From positions 1 through 64,000 of the forward strand of contig JBIQHJ010000007.1 of NCBI GenBank assembly GCA_044508625.1: a stretch of 64,000 bases of DNA, in the 5' to 3' direction. This stretch comes from Castellaniella sp044508625. Lineage in GTDB: Bacteria > Pseudomonadota > Gammaproteobacteria > Burkholderiales > Burkholderiaceae_B. This document shows, one piece after another, positions 35,324 through 44,117 of the stretch. The translations under genes and the position numbers were made by a program. The notes beneath the pieces were generated by a model. The model had not been told where the DNA came from, ran no database searches, and saw nothing but the letters and a program-made list of their open reading frames with translations. Each line of letters opens with the position of its first letter. Position 1 is the stretch's first letter.

Positions 35324-35365
35324 GCCCGAACCAACCCTGGTCCGGCGGCGGAGCCCAGGCCGCTC

Positions 35366-36019
35366 TCAATCCACGAACACGGTCCGGGCCGATTCGAAAT
35401 GGCGGCGGTAGTAGGGGTTGTCGAGCGAGTCGATCCGCACCTGGCCGCCCGTCGAGGGCGCATTGATGAAGCGGCCGTCCCCCATGTAGATCCCCATGTG
35501 CGAATTCGAGCGTCCCAGGGTATCGAAGAACACGAAGTCCCCCGGCCTGAGGTCGCCGCGCGGGATCGGGCGGCTGAGGTGCGCGATCTGCGCCGTATTG
35601 TGGGGCAGGGAGGTGTCGGCGGCCGCGTCGAACACGTATTTCACCAGGCCGCTGCAGTCGAACCCCCGGGCGGGCCGGGCGCTGCCGTAGCGGTAGTCGG
35701 ATTGCAGCAGGCTGAGCGCGGTCATGACCACCTCGGTGCGCTTGGCCGGATCGACGCGCGGGGCGGGCTCCATGCCCACCCGCGTGCCCGGCCCGGCACA
35801 GGCCGCCAGCAGCAGCGCAGCGCTGGCTACCAGCCCGCGCGTCCACCGGGGAAACCGCCAGGATCGGGAAAGCCGTCCCGCCAGGGGAGGCCGCCATGCC
35901 AACGTCAGCCGGCACGCCAGGGGAGGTCGCCATGCCGACGTGAGCCGGCACGCCAGGGAAGGCCGCGACTTCGGCGGGAGCCGCCGTGCCGTGGGAAATC
36001 GCCGTGCCAGTGTCTGCAT
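35366..36019 (-). CDS. NlpC/P60-family lipoprotein peptidase with a repetitive N-terminus
   Basis: The 217-residue protein has a C-terminal NlpC/P60 domain with catalytic Cys122 in GFDCSGLVKYVF and His174 in SNSHMGIYMG. It resembles the cell-wall endopeptidases Spr/MepS that cut peptide cross-links. A lipobox LLAAC (Cys74) makes it a predicted outer-membrane lipoprotein. Unusually, 55 residues precede the hydrophobic signal core. They contain a 12-residue repeat (CRLTSAWRPPLA, CRLTLAWRPPLA and a degenerate third). AAGGAGG sits before the ATG at 36019, which supports that start. No closer start gives a normal-length signal peptide. Confidence 0.82.
   Translation of the reverse strand: MQTLARRFPTARRLPPKSRPSLACRLTSAWRPPLACRLTLAWRPPLAGRLSRSWRFPRWTRGLVASAALLLAACAGPGTRVGMEPAPRVDPAKRTEVVMTALSLLQSDYRYGSARPARGFDCSGLVKYVFDAAADTSLPHNTAQIAHLSRPIPRGDLRPGDFVFFDTLGRSNSHMGIYMGDGRFINAPSTGGQVRIDSLDNPYYRRHFESARTVFVD
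35879..35950 (-). repeat. Two tandem 36-bp coding repeats inside the NlpC/P60 gene
   Basis: Units at 35879-35914 and 35915-35950 are identical at 33 of 36 positions; a decayed third unit starts at 35951. They encode the 12-residue repeats upstream of the lipobox. The unit length is a multiple of three, so changes in copy number would keep the frame. Confidence 0.85.
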
Positions 36020-36051
36020 GCCTCGTCCTCCTTGCGCCGGCCGCCGGGGAT

Positions 36052-36846
36052 TCAGCCCGCCCCGGGCGCGCCTTCGGGCCAGTAGTGGCTGTCGGGCAGC
36101 GCGCGCGAGCCGAAGATCGCCTGTCCCACGCGCACGGTCGTCGCGCCTTCCTCGATCGCCCATTCGAAATCGCCGGACATGCCCATCGACAGCTCCTGGA
36201 ACCGCTCGCCCGACGGGGCATCCTGCTGCAATCGATCGCGCAGCGCACGCAACCGCTGGAAGCAGGGCCGCACGTGGCGCTCGTCCGACGAGAACAGGGC
36301 GAGGGTCATCAGGCCGCGCACGCGCAGCGAGGAAAAGGCGGGCAGGGCGCGCGCGAAGGCGAGGACCTCGTCGGGCGCCAGGCCGAACTTGCTGGCCTCG
36401 CCCGAGGTGTTGACCTGCACGAACACGTCCAGCGCGCGGCCCTCGTCCTGCAGGCGGCGGTCCAGGGCCTCGGCCGCGCGCAGGCTGTCGAGGGCCTGGA
36501 ATTCGCTGGCGAAGCGGGCGACGAGCTTGGCCTTGTTGGTTTGCAGGTGGCCGATGATGGCCCACTCGAGATCCTGGAGGTCGGACATGGCCTCCCATTT
36601 GCCGTAGGCCTCCTGGACCTTGTTCTCGCCCAGCTCGCGGCAGCCGGCGGCATAGGCGAGGCGGATGCGCGCCTCATCGACGGTCTTGCTCACGGGCAGC
36701 AGGCGCACGGAATCCGGCGAGCGGCCGGCGCGCGCGCAGGCGGCGGCGATGCGCGCGCGGATGTCGGCGAGGTTGGCCTGCAGTTCGGCCAGCGTGGCGG
36801 CGGTCGGGTATCCGGTCTGTACGGCTTGTGGGCTCGGGGTGTTCAC
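36052..36846 (-). CDS. YggS-family PLP homeostasis protein
   Basis: The 264-residue protein binds pyridoxal phosphate through Lys54 in LLPVSKTVDEA. The family motifs ELGENKVQEAYGKWEAM, WAIIGHLQTNKAK, VNTSGEASKFGL and the terminal LSMGMSGDFEWAIEEGATTVRVGQAIFG (in two parts) are all present. YggS (PLPBP) buffers free PLP and affects amino-acid balance. The start is GTG at 36846. It is divergent from recC, with 87 bases between starts. Confidence 0.92.
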   Translation of the reverse strand: MNTPSPQAVQTGYPTAATLAELQANLADIRARIAAACARAGRSPDSVRLLPVSKTVDEARIRLAYAAGCRELGENKVQEAYGKWEAMSDLQDLEWAIIGHLQTNKAKLVARFASEFQALDSLRAAEALDRRLQDEGRALDVFVQVNTSGEASKFGLAPDEVLAFARALPAFSSLRVRGLMTLALFSSDERHVRPCFQRLRALRDRLQQDAPSGERFQELSMGMSGDFEWAIEEGATTVRVGQAIFGSRALPDSHYWPEGAPGAG

Positions 36847-36933
36847 GGTGCTCTCTGTCTGGGTTGTGCGGCGCGCGGCGCTTGCCCTATAGGATACCCC
36901 CAGTATTCCGTTTGGCGGTGGGCGGGCGGCGGT

Positions 36934-39900
36934 ATGATGCAGGCTCCGGCAATCATCGACGGGAAAACCGTGGGGGAACTGACACCGGGCCTGATGCTGG
37001 TGCACGGCAACCGGGCCGAGCAATTGCGCGACGTGCTGGTGGCCTGGCTGTGCCACGAGCCGCTCGCGCCCCTCGAGGACGAGGTCCTGCTCGTCCACAG
37101 CAATGGCATCGCGCAATGGCTGCGGCTGGCCCTGGCCGAGCGCGGCACCGGCTGCGGGATCGCCGCCGGGCTGGAGTTCCTGCTGCCGTCGCGCTTCCTC
37201 TGGCGGGCCTATCGCGCGGTGCTGGGCCCCGACCTGGTGCCCGAGCATTCGCCCCTGGACAAGTCCGCGCTGGTGTGGCGGCTGATGCGCCTGCTGCCGT
37301 CCCTCGCGGCGCGGCCCGCCTATGCGCCGCTCGCGCGTTTCCTGGCGGGCGACGAGGACATGCGCAAACGCTTCCAGCTCGCGGAAAAGCTGGCCGACCT
37401 GTTCGACCAGTACCAGGTGTATCGGGCGGACTGGCTCGATGCGTGGGCGCGGGGCACGGACGTCCTGATCGATGGGCGCGGCCGCTCCCTGCCGCTGCCG
37501 GCGGAGCAGGCATGGCAGCCGGACCTGTGGCGTGCCCTGGCGGCCGATGTGGGCGGCGGCTCGCGGCCGATGGGCCGCGCGGCGGTCCACGAGGCGTTCA
37601 TGGCGCGCGCGGCGGCGGGCGCGCCGGACGGGCGCCCGGCCGGCGTGCCGCGCCGCATCCTGGTGTTCGGCCTATCGGCCATGCCCGGCCAGGCGCTCGA
37701 GGCGCTGGCCGCGCTGGCGCGCTGGTCGCAGATCCTCATGTGCGTGCACAACCCTTGCGCCCACTTCTGGGCCGACATCGTGCCGGACCGCGACATGCTG
37801 CGCGCCCGCTACCGGCGGCAGGCGCGCCGGCCGGGCGTGCCCGAGATCCTGGACGAGGCGGCCATCCACCAGCATGCGCATCCGCTGCTCGCGGCCTGGG
37901 GCAAGCAGGGCCGGGATTTCATCGGCATGCTGGACGACTTCGACGATCCCGAGGCGCGGGCGCGCTATCGCCCCGCGTTCGCGGCGCTGCATCGGCGCAT
38001 CGACGCCTTCGAGGCCCTGCCGGGCGCGACCCTCCTCGAGCAGCTCCAGGACGACGTGCGCGACCTGCGGCCCTTGTCCGAGACCCGCGCGCGCTGGCCG
38101 GCGCTCGATCCCGCCCGCGACGAGTCTCTGCGTTTCCACGTCGCCCACAGCCCGCAGCGCGAGGTCGAGATCCTGCACGACCAGTTGCTCGACGCCTTCG
38201 ACCGCGACGCGACCCTGCGGCCGCGGGACGTCATCGTGATGGTGCCCGACATCGAGATCTACGCGCCGCACGTCCAGGCGGTCTTCGGCCAGCACGAGGC
38301 CGGCGATGCGCGCGCCATCCCCTATGCGCTGGCCGACCAGGGACAGCGCCGGGCCGATCCGCTGGTGCTCGCCCTCGAGCAGATGCTGGGCCTGCCGGGC
38401 CTGCGGGTGGGCATGAGCCACGTCCTGGAATGGCTGGACGTGCCCGCCGTGCGTGCGCGCTTCGGGATCCGCGAGCAGGACCTGCCGATCCTGCGCGCCT
38501 GGATCGCCGAATCGAACATCCGCTGGGGGCTGAATGGCGAGCATCGCGCCGATTGGGGATTCCAGGACGTGGACGGCGACGGCGCGCCGCCGCACACCTG
38601 GCGCTTCGGCCTGCGGCGCATGCTGCTGGGCTACGCCGCGGGGCCGGATGCGCCCGCCTGGCGGGGAATCGAGCCCTATGGCGAGCCCGGGGGCCTGGAC
38701 GCGGCCCTGCTGGGGCCGCTCGAGGCGCTGGTCGACGCGCTGGAGCGGCACTGGCGGATCTTTGCCGTGCCCGGCACGCCGGCGCAGTGGCTGCGGCGCT
38801 TCCTGGACCTGGAGGCGGACCTGTTCCTCGCCGAGGACGAGCGGGACGACTACACCCTGAAGCGCTTTCGCGAGTCGGTCCAGGATTGGTTCGAGGCCTG
38901 CGAGGCGGCCGGGCTGGAGGAGGCCATGCCGGCCGCCATTCCCGCCGAGCATTGCATGGCGCAGTTCGACCAGGCGGCGCTGTCGCAGCGTTTCTTTGCC
39001 GGGGCGGTGACCTTCGCCACCCTGATGCCGATGCGCGCCATTCCGTTTCGCCGCGTCTGCCTCCTGGGCATGCAGGATGGCGCCTATCCGCGCATGCGGG
39101 TGCCGGCGGACTTCGATCTGATGGCCGGACGCTATCGGCCGGGCGACCGCTCGCGCCGGGAGGACGACCGCTACCTGTTCCTCGAGGCCCTGCTGTCGGC
39201 GCGTGATCAGTTCTACGTCTCGTGGGTGGGCCGCAGCATCCAGGACAACACGCCGCTGCCGCCCTCCGTCCTGGTGGCCCAGTTGCGCGACCACCTGGAC
39301 GCGGGCTGGCGGCTGGCGGGGGCGACCGAGTGCGCGGCGGTGTCCGCGGCCCTGACTTGCGAGCATCCGCTGCAGCCATTCAGCCGGCGCTATTTCCCTG
39401 CCGTGCCGCAGTCCGGGCCCGGGGCCCTGTACACCTATGCGAAGGAATGGCGCGAGGCGCGCGCCGGGGCGGCCGCCGCGCAGGCCGCGCCAGCGCCGCT
39501 CGATTTTCCGGCATGCCCCGAGCCCCTGTCCCTCGATCGTTTGCGGCGTTTCCTGCGCCACCCGATCCAGCGCTTCTTCCAGGATCGCCTGGGGGTCTTC
39601 TTCGAGCACGACGAGCGCCGCAGCGACGATCGCGAGCCTTACGAGATGGATGGCCTGAAGGCCTGGGGCCTGCGCGATGCGCTGCTGGACGCGGCCGCGC
39701 GATCCCTGCGCCGGGAGGGGAACCCGGCGCTCGCGCTGGACGACTGCGTGCAGGCCATGCGCCGCTCCGGAGCGCTGGCGGCGGGCAGCCTGGGCGTGCT
39801 GGCGGCCGAGGATCTGCGTGCCGGATTCGACACCCTGCTGTCCGGCTATCAAGAAGCGTGCCGGCAGTGGGCGCTGGTGGACGAGGCGCCGCTGGCGCTG

Positions 39901-40488
39901 CGGCACCGGACGATGGTCGAGGAAGACTATATTTTGGATATACATGATTCCCTGGACGGCATCCGGCGAAACGCCGCCGGCGAGCGCGCGCGCATCCTGA
40001 TGCAGGCCAGCCACCTGGTCAAGGACCGCGCCTACCGGCCCGGCGCCCTGGTCGAGGCGTGGGTGGCCCATCTCGCCGGCCACCTGGACGGATCCGGGAT
40101 GACCACCCTGGTCTTCAGTCCCCAGGGCAGCACGGCGTTCGAGCCACTGGATCCGGCGCTGGCCCGCGCGTGCTTCGACGAGATCGTGCGGGGATGGGTC
40201 CACGGCATGCGCGCGCCGCTGCCGGTCACCGTGGAATGCGCGACGGCCTGGCTGCGCCGCGGCGCCTCCGAGCAGCGCGACCATCGCTCCTGGACCGAGG
40301 CCGAGGCATGCCACGCGCGGGCGCTGGAGCGCGATCCGTACCTGCGCCGGGCCTATCCCGATTTCGCCTCGTTCACCGCGGACGGTGGCTTCGAGCACTG
40401 GTCCCGGCGGCTGTACGGGGGACTGAGCGACGCGATCGCCGCCGTCCGCGAGGCGCTGCCCGAGGCGCCGGCCGGAGACGCCCCATGA
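36934..40488 (+). CDS. recC: Exodeoxyribonuclease V gamma subunit RecC
   Basis: The 1184-residue protein is the Chi-recognising subunit of RecBCD. It shows the N-terminal VHGNRAEQLRDVL and EVLLVHSNGIAQWLR (inactive helicase-like region), SRFLWRAYRAVLG, and the later HVAHSPQREVEILHDQLL and FRRVCLLGMQDGAYPR segments characteristic of RecC. It starts a three-gene operon: its stop overlaps the ATG of recB (ATGA). The order recC-recB-recD without ptrA is usual in betaproteobacteria. The ATG at 36934 lacks a good Shine-Dalgarno sequence, and the next ATG codon is adjacent. Confidence 0.93.
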   Translation: MMQAPAIIDGKTVGELTPGLMLVHGNRAEQLRDVLVAWLCHEPLAPLEDEVLLVHSNGIAQWLRLALAERGTGCGIAAGLEFLLPSRFLWRAYRAVLGPDLVPEHSPLDKSALVWRLMRLLPSLAARPAYAPLARFLAGDEDMRKRFQLAEKLADLFDQYQVYRADWLDAWARGTDVLIDGRGRSLPLPAEQAWQPDLWRALAADVGGGSRPMGRAAVHEAFMARAAAGAPDGRPAGVPRRILVFGLSAMPGQALEALAALARWSQILMCVHNPCAHFWADIVPDRDMLRARYRRQARRPGVPEILDEAAIHQHAHPLLAAWGKQGRDFIGMLDDFDDPEARARYRPAFAALHRRIDAFEALPGATLLEQLQDDVRDLRPLSETRARWPALDPARDESLRFHVAHSPQREVEILHDQLLDAFDRDATLRPRDVIVMVPDIEIYAPHVQAVFGQHEAGDARAIPYALADQGQRRADPLVLALEQMLGLPGLRVGMSHVLEWLDVPAVRARFGIREQDLPILRAWIAESNIRWGLNGEHRADWGFQDVDGDGAPPHTWRFGLRRMLLGYAAGPDAPAWRGIEPYGEPGGLDAALLGPLEALVDALERHWRIFAVPGTPAQWLRRFLDLEADLFLAEDERDDYTLKRFRESVQDWFEACEAAGLEEAMPAAIPAEHCMAQFDQAALSQRFFAGAVTFATLMPMRAIPFRRVCLLGMQDGAYPRMRVPADFDLMAGRYRPGDRSRREDDRYLFLEALLSARDQFYVSWVGRSIQDNTPLPPSVLVAQLRDHLDAGWRLAGATECAAVSAALTCEHPLQPFSRRYFPAVPQSGPGALYTYAKEWREARAGAAAAQAAPAPLDFPACPEPLSLDRLRRFLRHPIQRFFQDRLGVFFEHDERRSDDREPYEMDGLKAWGLRDALLDAAARSLRREGNPALALDDCVQAMRRSGALAAGSLGVLAAEDLRAGFDTLLSGYQEACRQWALVDEAPLALRHRTMVEEDYILDIHDSLDGIRRNAAGERARILMQASHLVKDRAYRPGALVEAWVAHLAGHLDGSGMTTLVFSPQGSTAFEPLDPALARACFDEIVRGWVHGMRAPLPVTVECATAWLRRGASEQRDHRSWTEAEACHARALERDPYLRRAYPDFASFTADGGFEHWSRRLYGGLSDAIAAVREALPEAPAGDAP

Positions 40489-43400
40489 TGCGCACCGCCG
40501 GCCTCGCGCCCGTCGATCCGCTGAGGTTTCCGCTGCGCGGCAGCCGGGTGATCGAGGCGAGCGCGGGCACGGGCAAGACCTGGACCATCGCCGCCCTGTA
40601 CCTGCGCCTGGTCCTCGGGCATGGCGATCCGCCCATCGCCGCCCGCCTGCCGGCCGAGATCCTGGTCCTGACCTTCACCGAGGCCGCCTCGCAGGAGCTG
40701 CGCGACCGGATCCGCGCGCGCCTCGCGCAGGCGGCGGCCTGGTTCCACGAGGGTTCCCGTAACGGGCCGGCGGACGGGGAGGCCGACGATTTCCTGCGCG
40801 AACTGCGCGCCGGCTATGCGCCGGAGCGCTGGCCGGCCTGCGCCCGGGTGCTCGACCTGGCGGCGCAGTCGATGGACGAGGCCGCGATCGGGACGATCCA
40901 CGCCTGGTGCGCGCGCATGCTGCAGGAGCATGCCTTCGACAGCGGCGGCCTGTTCGATCGGCAGGTGGAGGCGGACCTGCGCGCGACCGAGCAGGAGGCG
41001 GTGTGGGACTACTGGCGCCTCTACGTGGCGCCGCTGGACCTCGAGCGGGCCGCGCAGCTGCGAGGCTGGTGGCCCGGCCCGGCGGCCCTGCACGCGGCGG
41101 TGGCCGGCGCCCTGCACGAGGGGACGCCGCGGGCGCCGGAACCGGGCTCGCTCGAGCCCCTGCTGGCCGCGGCGCAGGAGCGCCGCGCCCGGTGCCTCGC
41201 GGCCTTGAAGGAACCCTGGATCGAGGGCGCCGATGCGCTGGGCGAATGGCTGGCGTCCCTGGGGCGGGACTGGACGGTAGCGGCGCGCCACTGGCAGCGC
41301 TGGATCGGCGATTTGCGGGACTGGGCCCGCGATCCGGCGGCCGAGGACCTGGACCTCAAGACCGGCTGGGAGCGGCTGGTGCCCGACGGCGTCGCCGAAA
41401 AATGGCGCGGTGCGGCGCCCGCGCCCGGCCATCCCCTGTGCGAGCGCCTCGCCGAGCTGCGCACGGCGCTGGCCGGATTGCCCGACGGCCGGGTCGAAGC
41501 CACCGACCATGCGCTGGCCTGGATCGCCGATCGCTTGCGCGGCGAACTGGCCCGGCAGGCCCGCGTGGGCTTCGACGGCCTGCTGGCGCACCTGGAGTCC
41601 GCCCTGGACGGCCAGGGCGGCGATCGCCTGGCGCAAGTGCTGCGCGAGCAGTATCCGGTGGTCCTGATCGACGAGTTCCAGGACACCGATCCAATCCAGT
41701 ACCGGATCTTCGACCGGGTCTATCGCATCGCCGAGGACCGCGGCGATCTGTGCCTGGTGATGATCGGCGATCCCAAGCAGGCCATCTACGGCTTTCGCGG
41801 CGCCGACATCCACGCCTACCTGCGCGCGCGGCGGGCCTGCGCCGGCCGCGTGCACACGCTGGAGCGCAATTTCAGGTCCTCGCGGGCCATGGTGGCGGCG
41901 GTCAACGCCTGCTTCCTCCACGCCGGCGCCCATGCGCCGGGCGGGGCGTTCCCCACGCCCGGCGAGCCCGAGGGCATCGCCTTCAATCCGGCCCTGGCCC
42001 AGGGCCGCGAGGAGGCCTGGCACATCGAGGGCGGCCCTGCGCCGGCCTTGCGCGTGCACTGGATCGACGCCCCGCAAGCCGGCAAGCCCCTGGGATCGGG
42101 GGACTACGAGGCCCAGGCCTCGGACTGGTGCGCGCGCCACGTCGCCCGGCTCCTCGCCATGGGCGCGCGCGGCGAGGCCGGGTTTGCGCGCGGGACGGCC
42201 TTGCAGCCCGTGCGGCCCGCCGATGTCGCGGTCCTGGTCAACAGCCACGCCGAGGCCCGGCAGGTGCGCCGGGCGCTGGCGCGGCAGGGCGTGCGCAGCG
42301 TCTACCTGTCCGAGCGCGAATCGGTGTACGAGACGCCGCAGGCGGACGAGCTGCGCCATTGGCTGTCCGCCTGCGCCGATCCCGAGGACGGCCGCGCGGT
42401 GCGCGCGGCGCTCGCCACGCCTTCGCTGGGCCTGCCGTGGGCGTCGCTCGAGCGCCTGTCGGCCGACGAGCGGGCCTGGGAGGACGTCGTGGCGCGCTTC
42501 CAGGACTACCGCGCCTGCTGGCGCCAGCGCGGGGTCCTGCCCATGGTCCGGCGCCTGCTGAACGACTTCGGCGTGCCCGCGCGGCTGCTCGGCGACGGGC
42601 GGGACGGCGAGCGCGTGCTCACCGACATCCTGCATCTGGCCGAGCTGCTGCAGGAGGCGGCCTTGCGCCTGGACGGCGAGCAGGCCCTGATGCGCCACCT
42701 GGAGGAGCAATGCGGGGGCGCGCGGGCGGGTGGGGACGATGCCCGCCGCGTGCGCCTCGAGAGCGACGAGGACCTGGTGCGCGTGGTCACGGTCCACAAA
42801 TCCAAGGGGCTGGAGTATCCGCTGGTGTTCCTGCCGTTCGCCGCCAAGGCGCGCATCGTCCAGGGCGATCGGGGACCCTATTACCTGCACGAGGGGGAGG
42901 GGCGCCGGCGCGTGCTGCGGCCCGATGCCCGCGAGCTCGAGCTTTTGGACCGGGAACGCCTGGCCGAGGACGTGCGCAAGCTCTACGTGGCCCTGACGCG
43001 GGCGCGGCACGCCGTGTGGCTGGCGGCGGGCCCCTTGCGGAACCTCGAGCGGGACAGCGCCGTGGGCCACGTGCTGGGCGGCGTGCCGGGAGGTGCCCGG
43101 GCGGCCCTGGCGGCGCTGGTCGAGGCCCACGAGGAGATCGCCTGGGACGTCCCGCCCGCGGAGGGCGGGGAGCATGCCGCCGCGGGGCCTTCCCCGGAGG
43201 CGCTGGGCGAGGCGCGCGTCCCGCGGCGTCCGGCGCGCGCGCATCCCTGGTGGATTTCCAGCTACTCGGCCCTGCGGCTGGAATCCGGCCCGCCCGCCGT
43301 GGCGGGGACGGCGCAGGAGGACGTGCACCTGGAGGCGCGGCGGTTCGATACGCCCGAATCGGCGGATATGGCCTGGGCGGGCGGCGGCCTGCATGCCTTT

Positions 43401-44117
43401 CCGCGGGGCAGCGAGGCCGGGACCTTCCTGCATGGCCTGCTGGAGTGGGCGGCGCGGCGCGGTTTCGCGGCCCTCGACCGCGCCGAGGTCCGGGACCTGG
43501 TGGCGCGCCGCTGCGCCGTGCGGGGCTGGTCGGGATGGATAGACACCCTGTGCGACTGGCTGCTGGACATCGTGCGTACCGAGTTCCGGCCGGGCTTCGA
43601 CTGGGCTCCGCCCCTGCGCCTGGATGCCCTGGAGGCCGGTCTGCCCGAGATGGAATTCTGGCTGCCCGCCGAGCGGGTGGACGTCCAGCGCCTCGATGCG
43701 CTGGTCGGCGCGGAGACGCTCGGCGGCGCGCCGCGGCCGCCCGCGGCGGCCATGACCTTGAACGGCATGTTCAAGGGCTTCATCGACCTGGCGCTGCGGC
43801 ACGACGGGCGCTATTACGTGATCGACTACAAGTCCAACTGGCTGGGGCCCGATGCCGCGGCCTATCATCCCCGGGCCATGCACGCCGCCATGCTCGCCGC
43901 CCGCTATGACCTGCAATACGTCCTGTACGTGCTGGCCCTGCACCGCCAGCTCGCGGCGCGGCTGCCGGACTACGACTACGACCGGCACGTCGGCGGCGCG
44001 ATCTACATGTTCCTGCGCGGCAGGGACGCGCCGGGCCAGGGCCTGTTCGCCGACCGGCCGGCGCGCGGCCTGATCGAACGGCTCGACGCCCTGTTCGGCG
44101 GACGGGAGGACGGCTGA
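40485..44117 (+). CDS. recB: Exodeoxyribonuclease V beta subunit RecB
   Basis: The 1210-residue protein is the helicase-nuclease subunit. Walker A EASAGTGKTWT is near residue 25, helicase motif II VLIDEFQDTDPIQ near 400 and motifs III-IV GDPKQAIYGFRGADI follow. Motif V/VI has VVTVHKSKGLEYPLVFLPF and ALTRARHAVWL. The C-terminal RecB nuclease domain contains FKGFIDLALRHDG and VIDYKSNWLG, with the catalytic Asp and Lys. It overlaps recC (ATGA) and recD (one base). A 77-base part of this gene is repeated at 34487. Confidence 0.94.
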   Translation: MMRTAGLAPVDPLRFPLRGSRVIEASAGTGKTWTIAALYLRLVLGHGDPPIAARLPAEILVLTFTEAASQELRDRIRARLAQAAAWFHEGSRNGPADGEADDFLRELRAGYAPERWPACARVLDLAAQSMDEAAIGTIHAWCARMLQEHAFDSGGLFDRQVEADLRATEQEAVWDYWRLYVAPLDLERAAQLRGWWPGPAALHAAVAGALHEGTPRAPEPGSLEPLLAAAQERRARCLAALKEPWIEGADALGEWLASLGRDWTVAARHWQRWIGDLRDWARDPAAEDLDLKTGWERLVPDGVAEKWRGAAPAPGHPLCERLAELRTALAGLPDGRVEATDHALAWIADRLRGELARQARVGFDGLLAHLESALDGQGGDRLAQVLREQYPVVLIDEFQDTDPIQYRIFDRVYRIAEDRGDLCLVMIGDPKQAIYGFRGADIHAYLRARRACAGRVHTLERNFRSSRAMVAAVNACFLHAGAHAPGGAFPTPGEPEGIAFNPALAQGREEAWHIEGGPAPALRVHWIDAPQAGKPLGSGDYEAQASDWCARHVARLLAMGARGEAGFARGTALQPVRPADVAVLVNSHAEARQVRRALARQGVRSVYLSERESVYETPQADELRHWLSACADPEDGRAVRAALATPSLGLPWASLERLSADERAWEDVVARFQDYRACWRQRGVLPMVRRLLNDFGVPARLLGDGRDGERVLTDILHLAELLQEAALRLDGEQALMRHLEEQCGGARAGGDDARRVRLESDEDLVRVVTVHKSKGLEYPLVFLPFAAKARIVQGDRGPYYLHEGEGRRRVLRPDARELELLDRERLAEDVRKLYVALTRARHAVWLAAGPLRNLERDSAVGHVLGGVPGGARAALAALVEAHEEIAWDVPPAEGGEHAAAGPSPEALGEARVPRRPARAHPWWISSYSALRLESGPPAVAGTAQEDVHLEARRFDTPESADMAWAGGGLHAFPRGSEAGTFLHGLLEWAARRGFAALDRAEVRDLVARRCAVRGWSGWIDTLCDWLLDIVRTEFRPGFDWAPPLRLDALEAGLPEMEFWLPAERVDVQRLDALVGAETLGGAPRPPAAAMTLNGMFKGFIDLALRHDGRYYVIDYKSNWLGPDAAAYHPRAMHAAMLAARYDLQYVLYVLALHRQLAARLPDYDYDRHVGGAIYMFLRGRDAPGQGLFADRPARGLIERLDALFGGREDG

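Noticed and set aside
37672..40398. Open frame of about 900 codons antisense to recC
   Set aside because: Same composition artefact as over recB; no ribosome site, no recognisable motifs.
40353..43988. Open frame of about 1200 codons antisense to recB
   Set aside because: It is a mirror of the high third-position G+C of recB; its translation is low-complexity (His/Gln/Gly/Arg-rich) with no domain, and recB itself is unmistakable.
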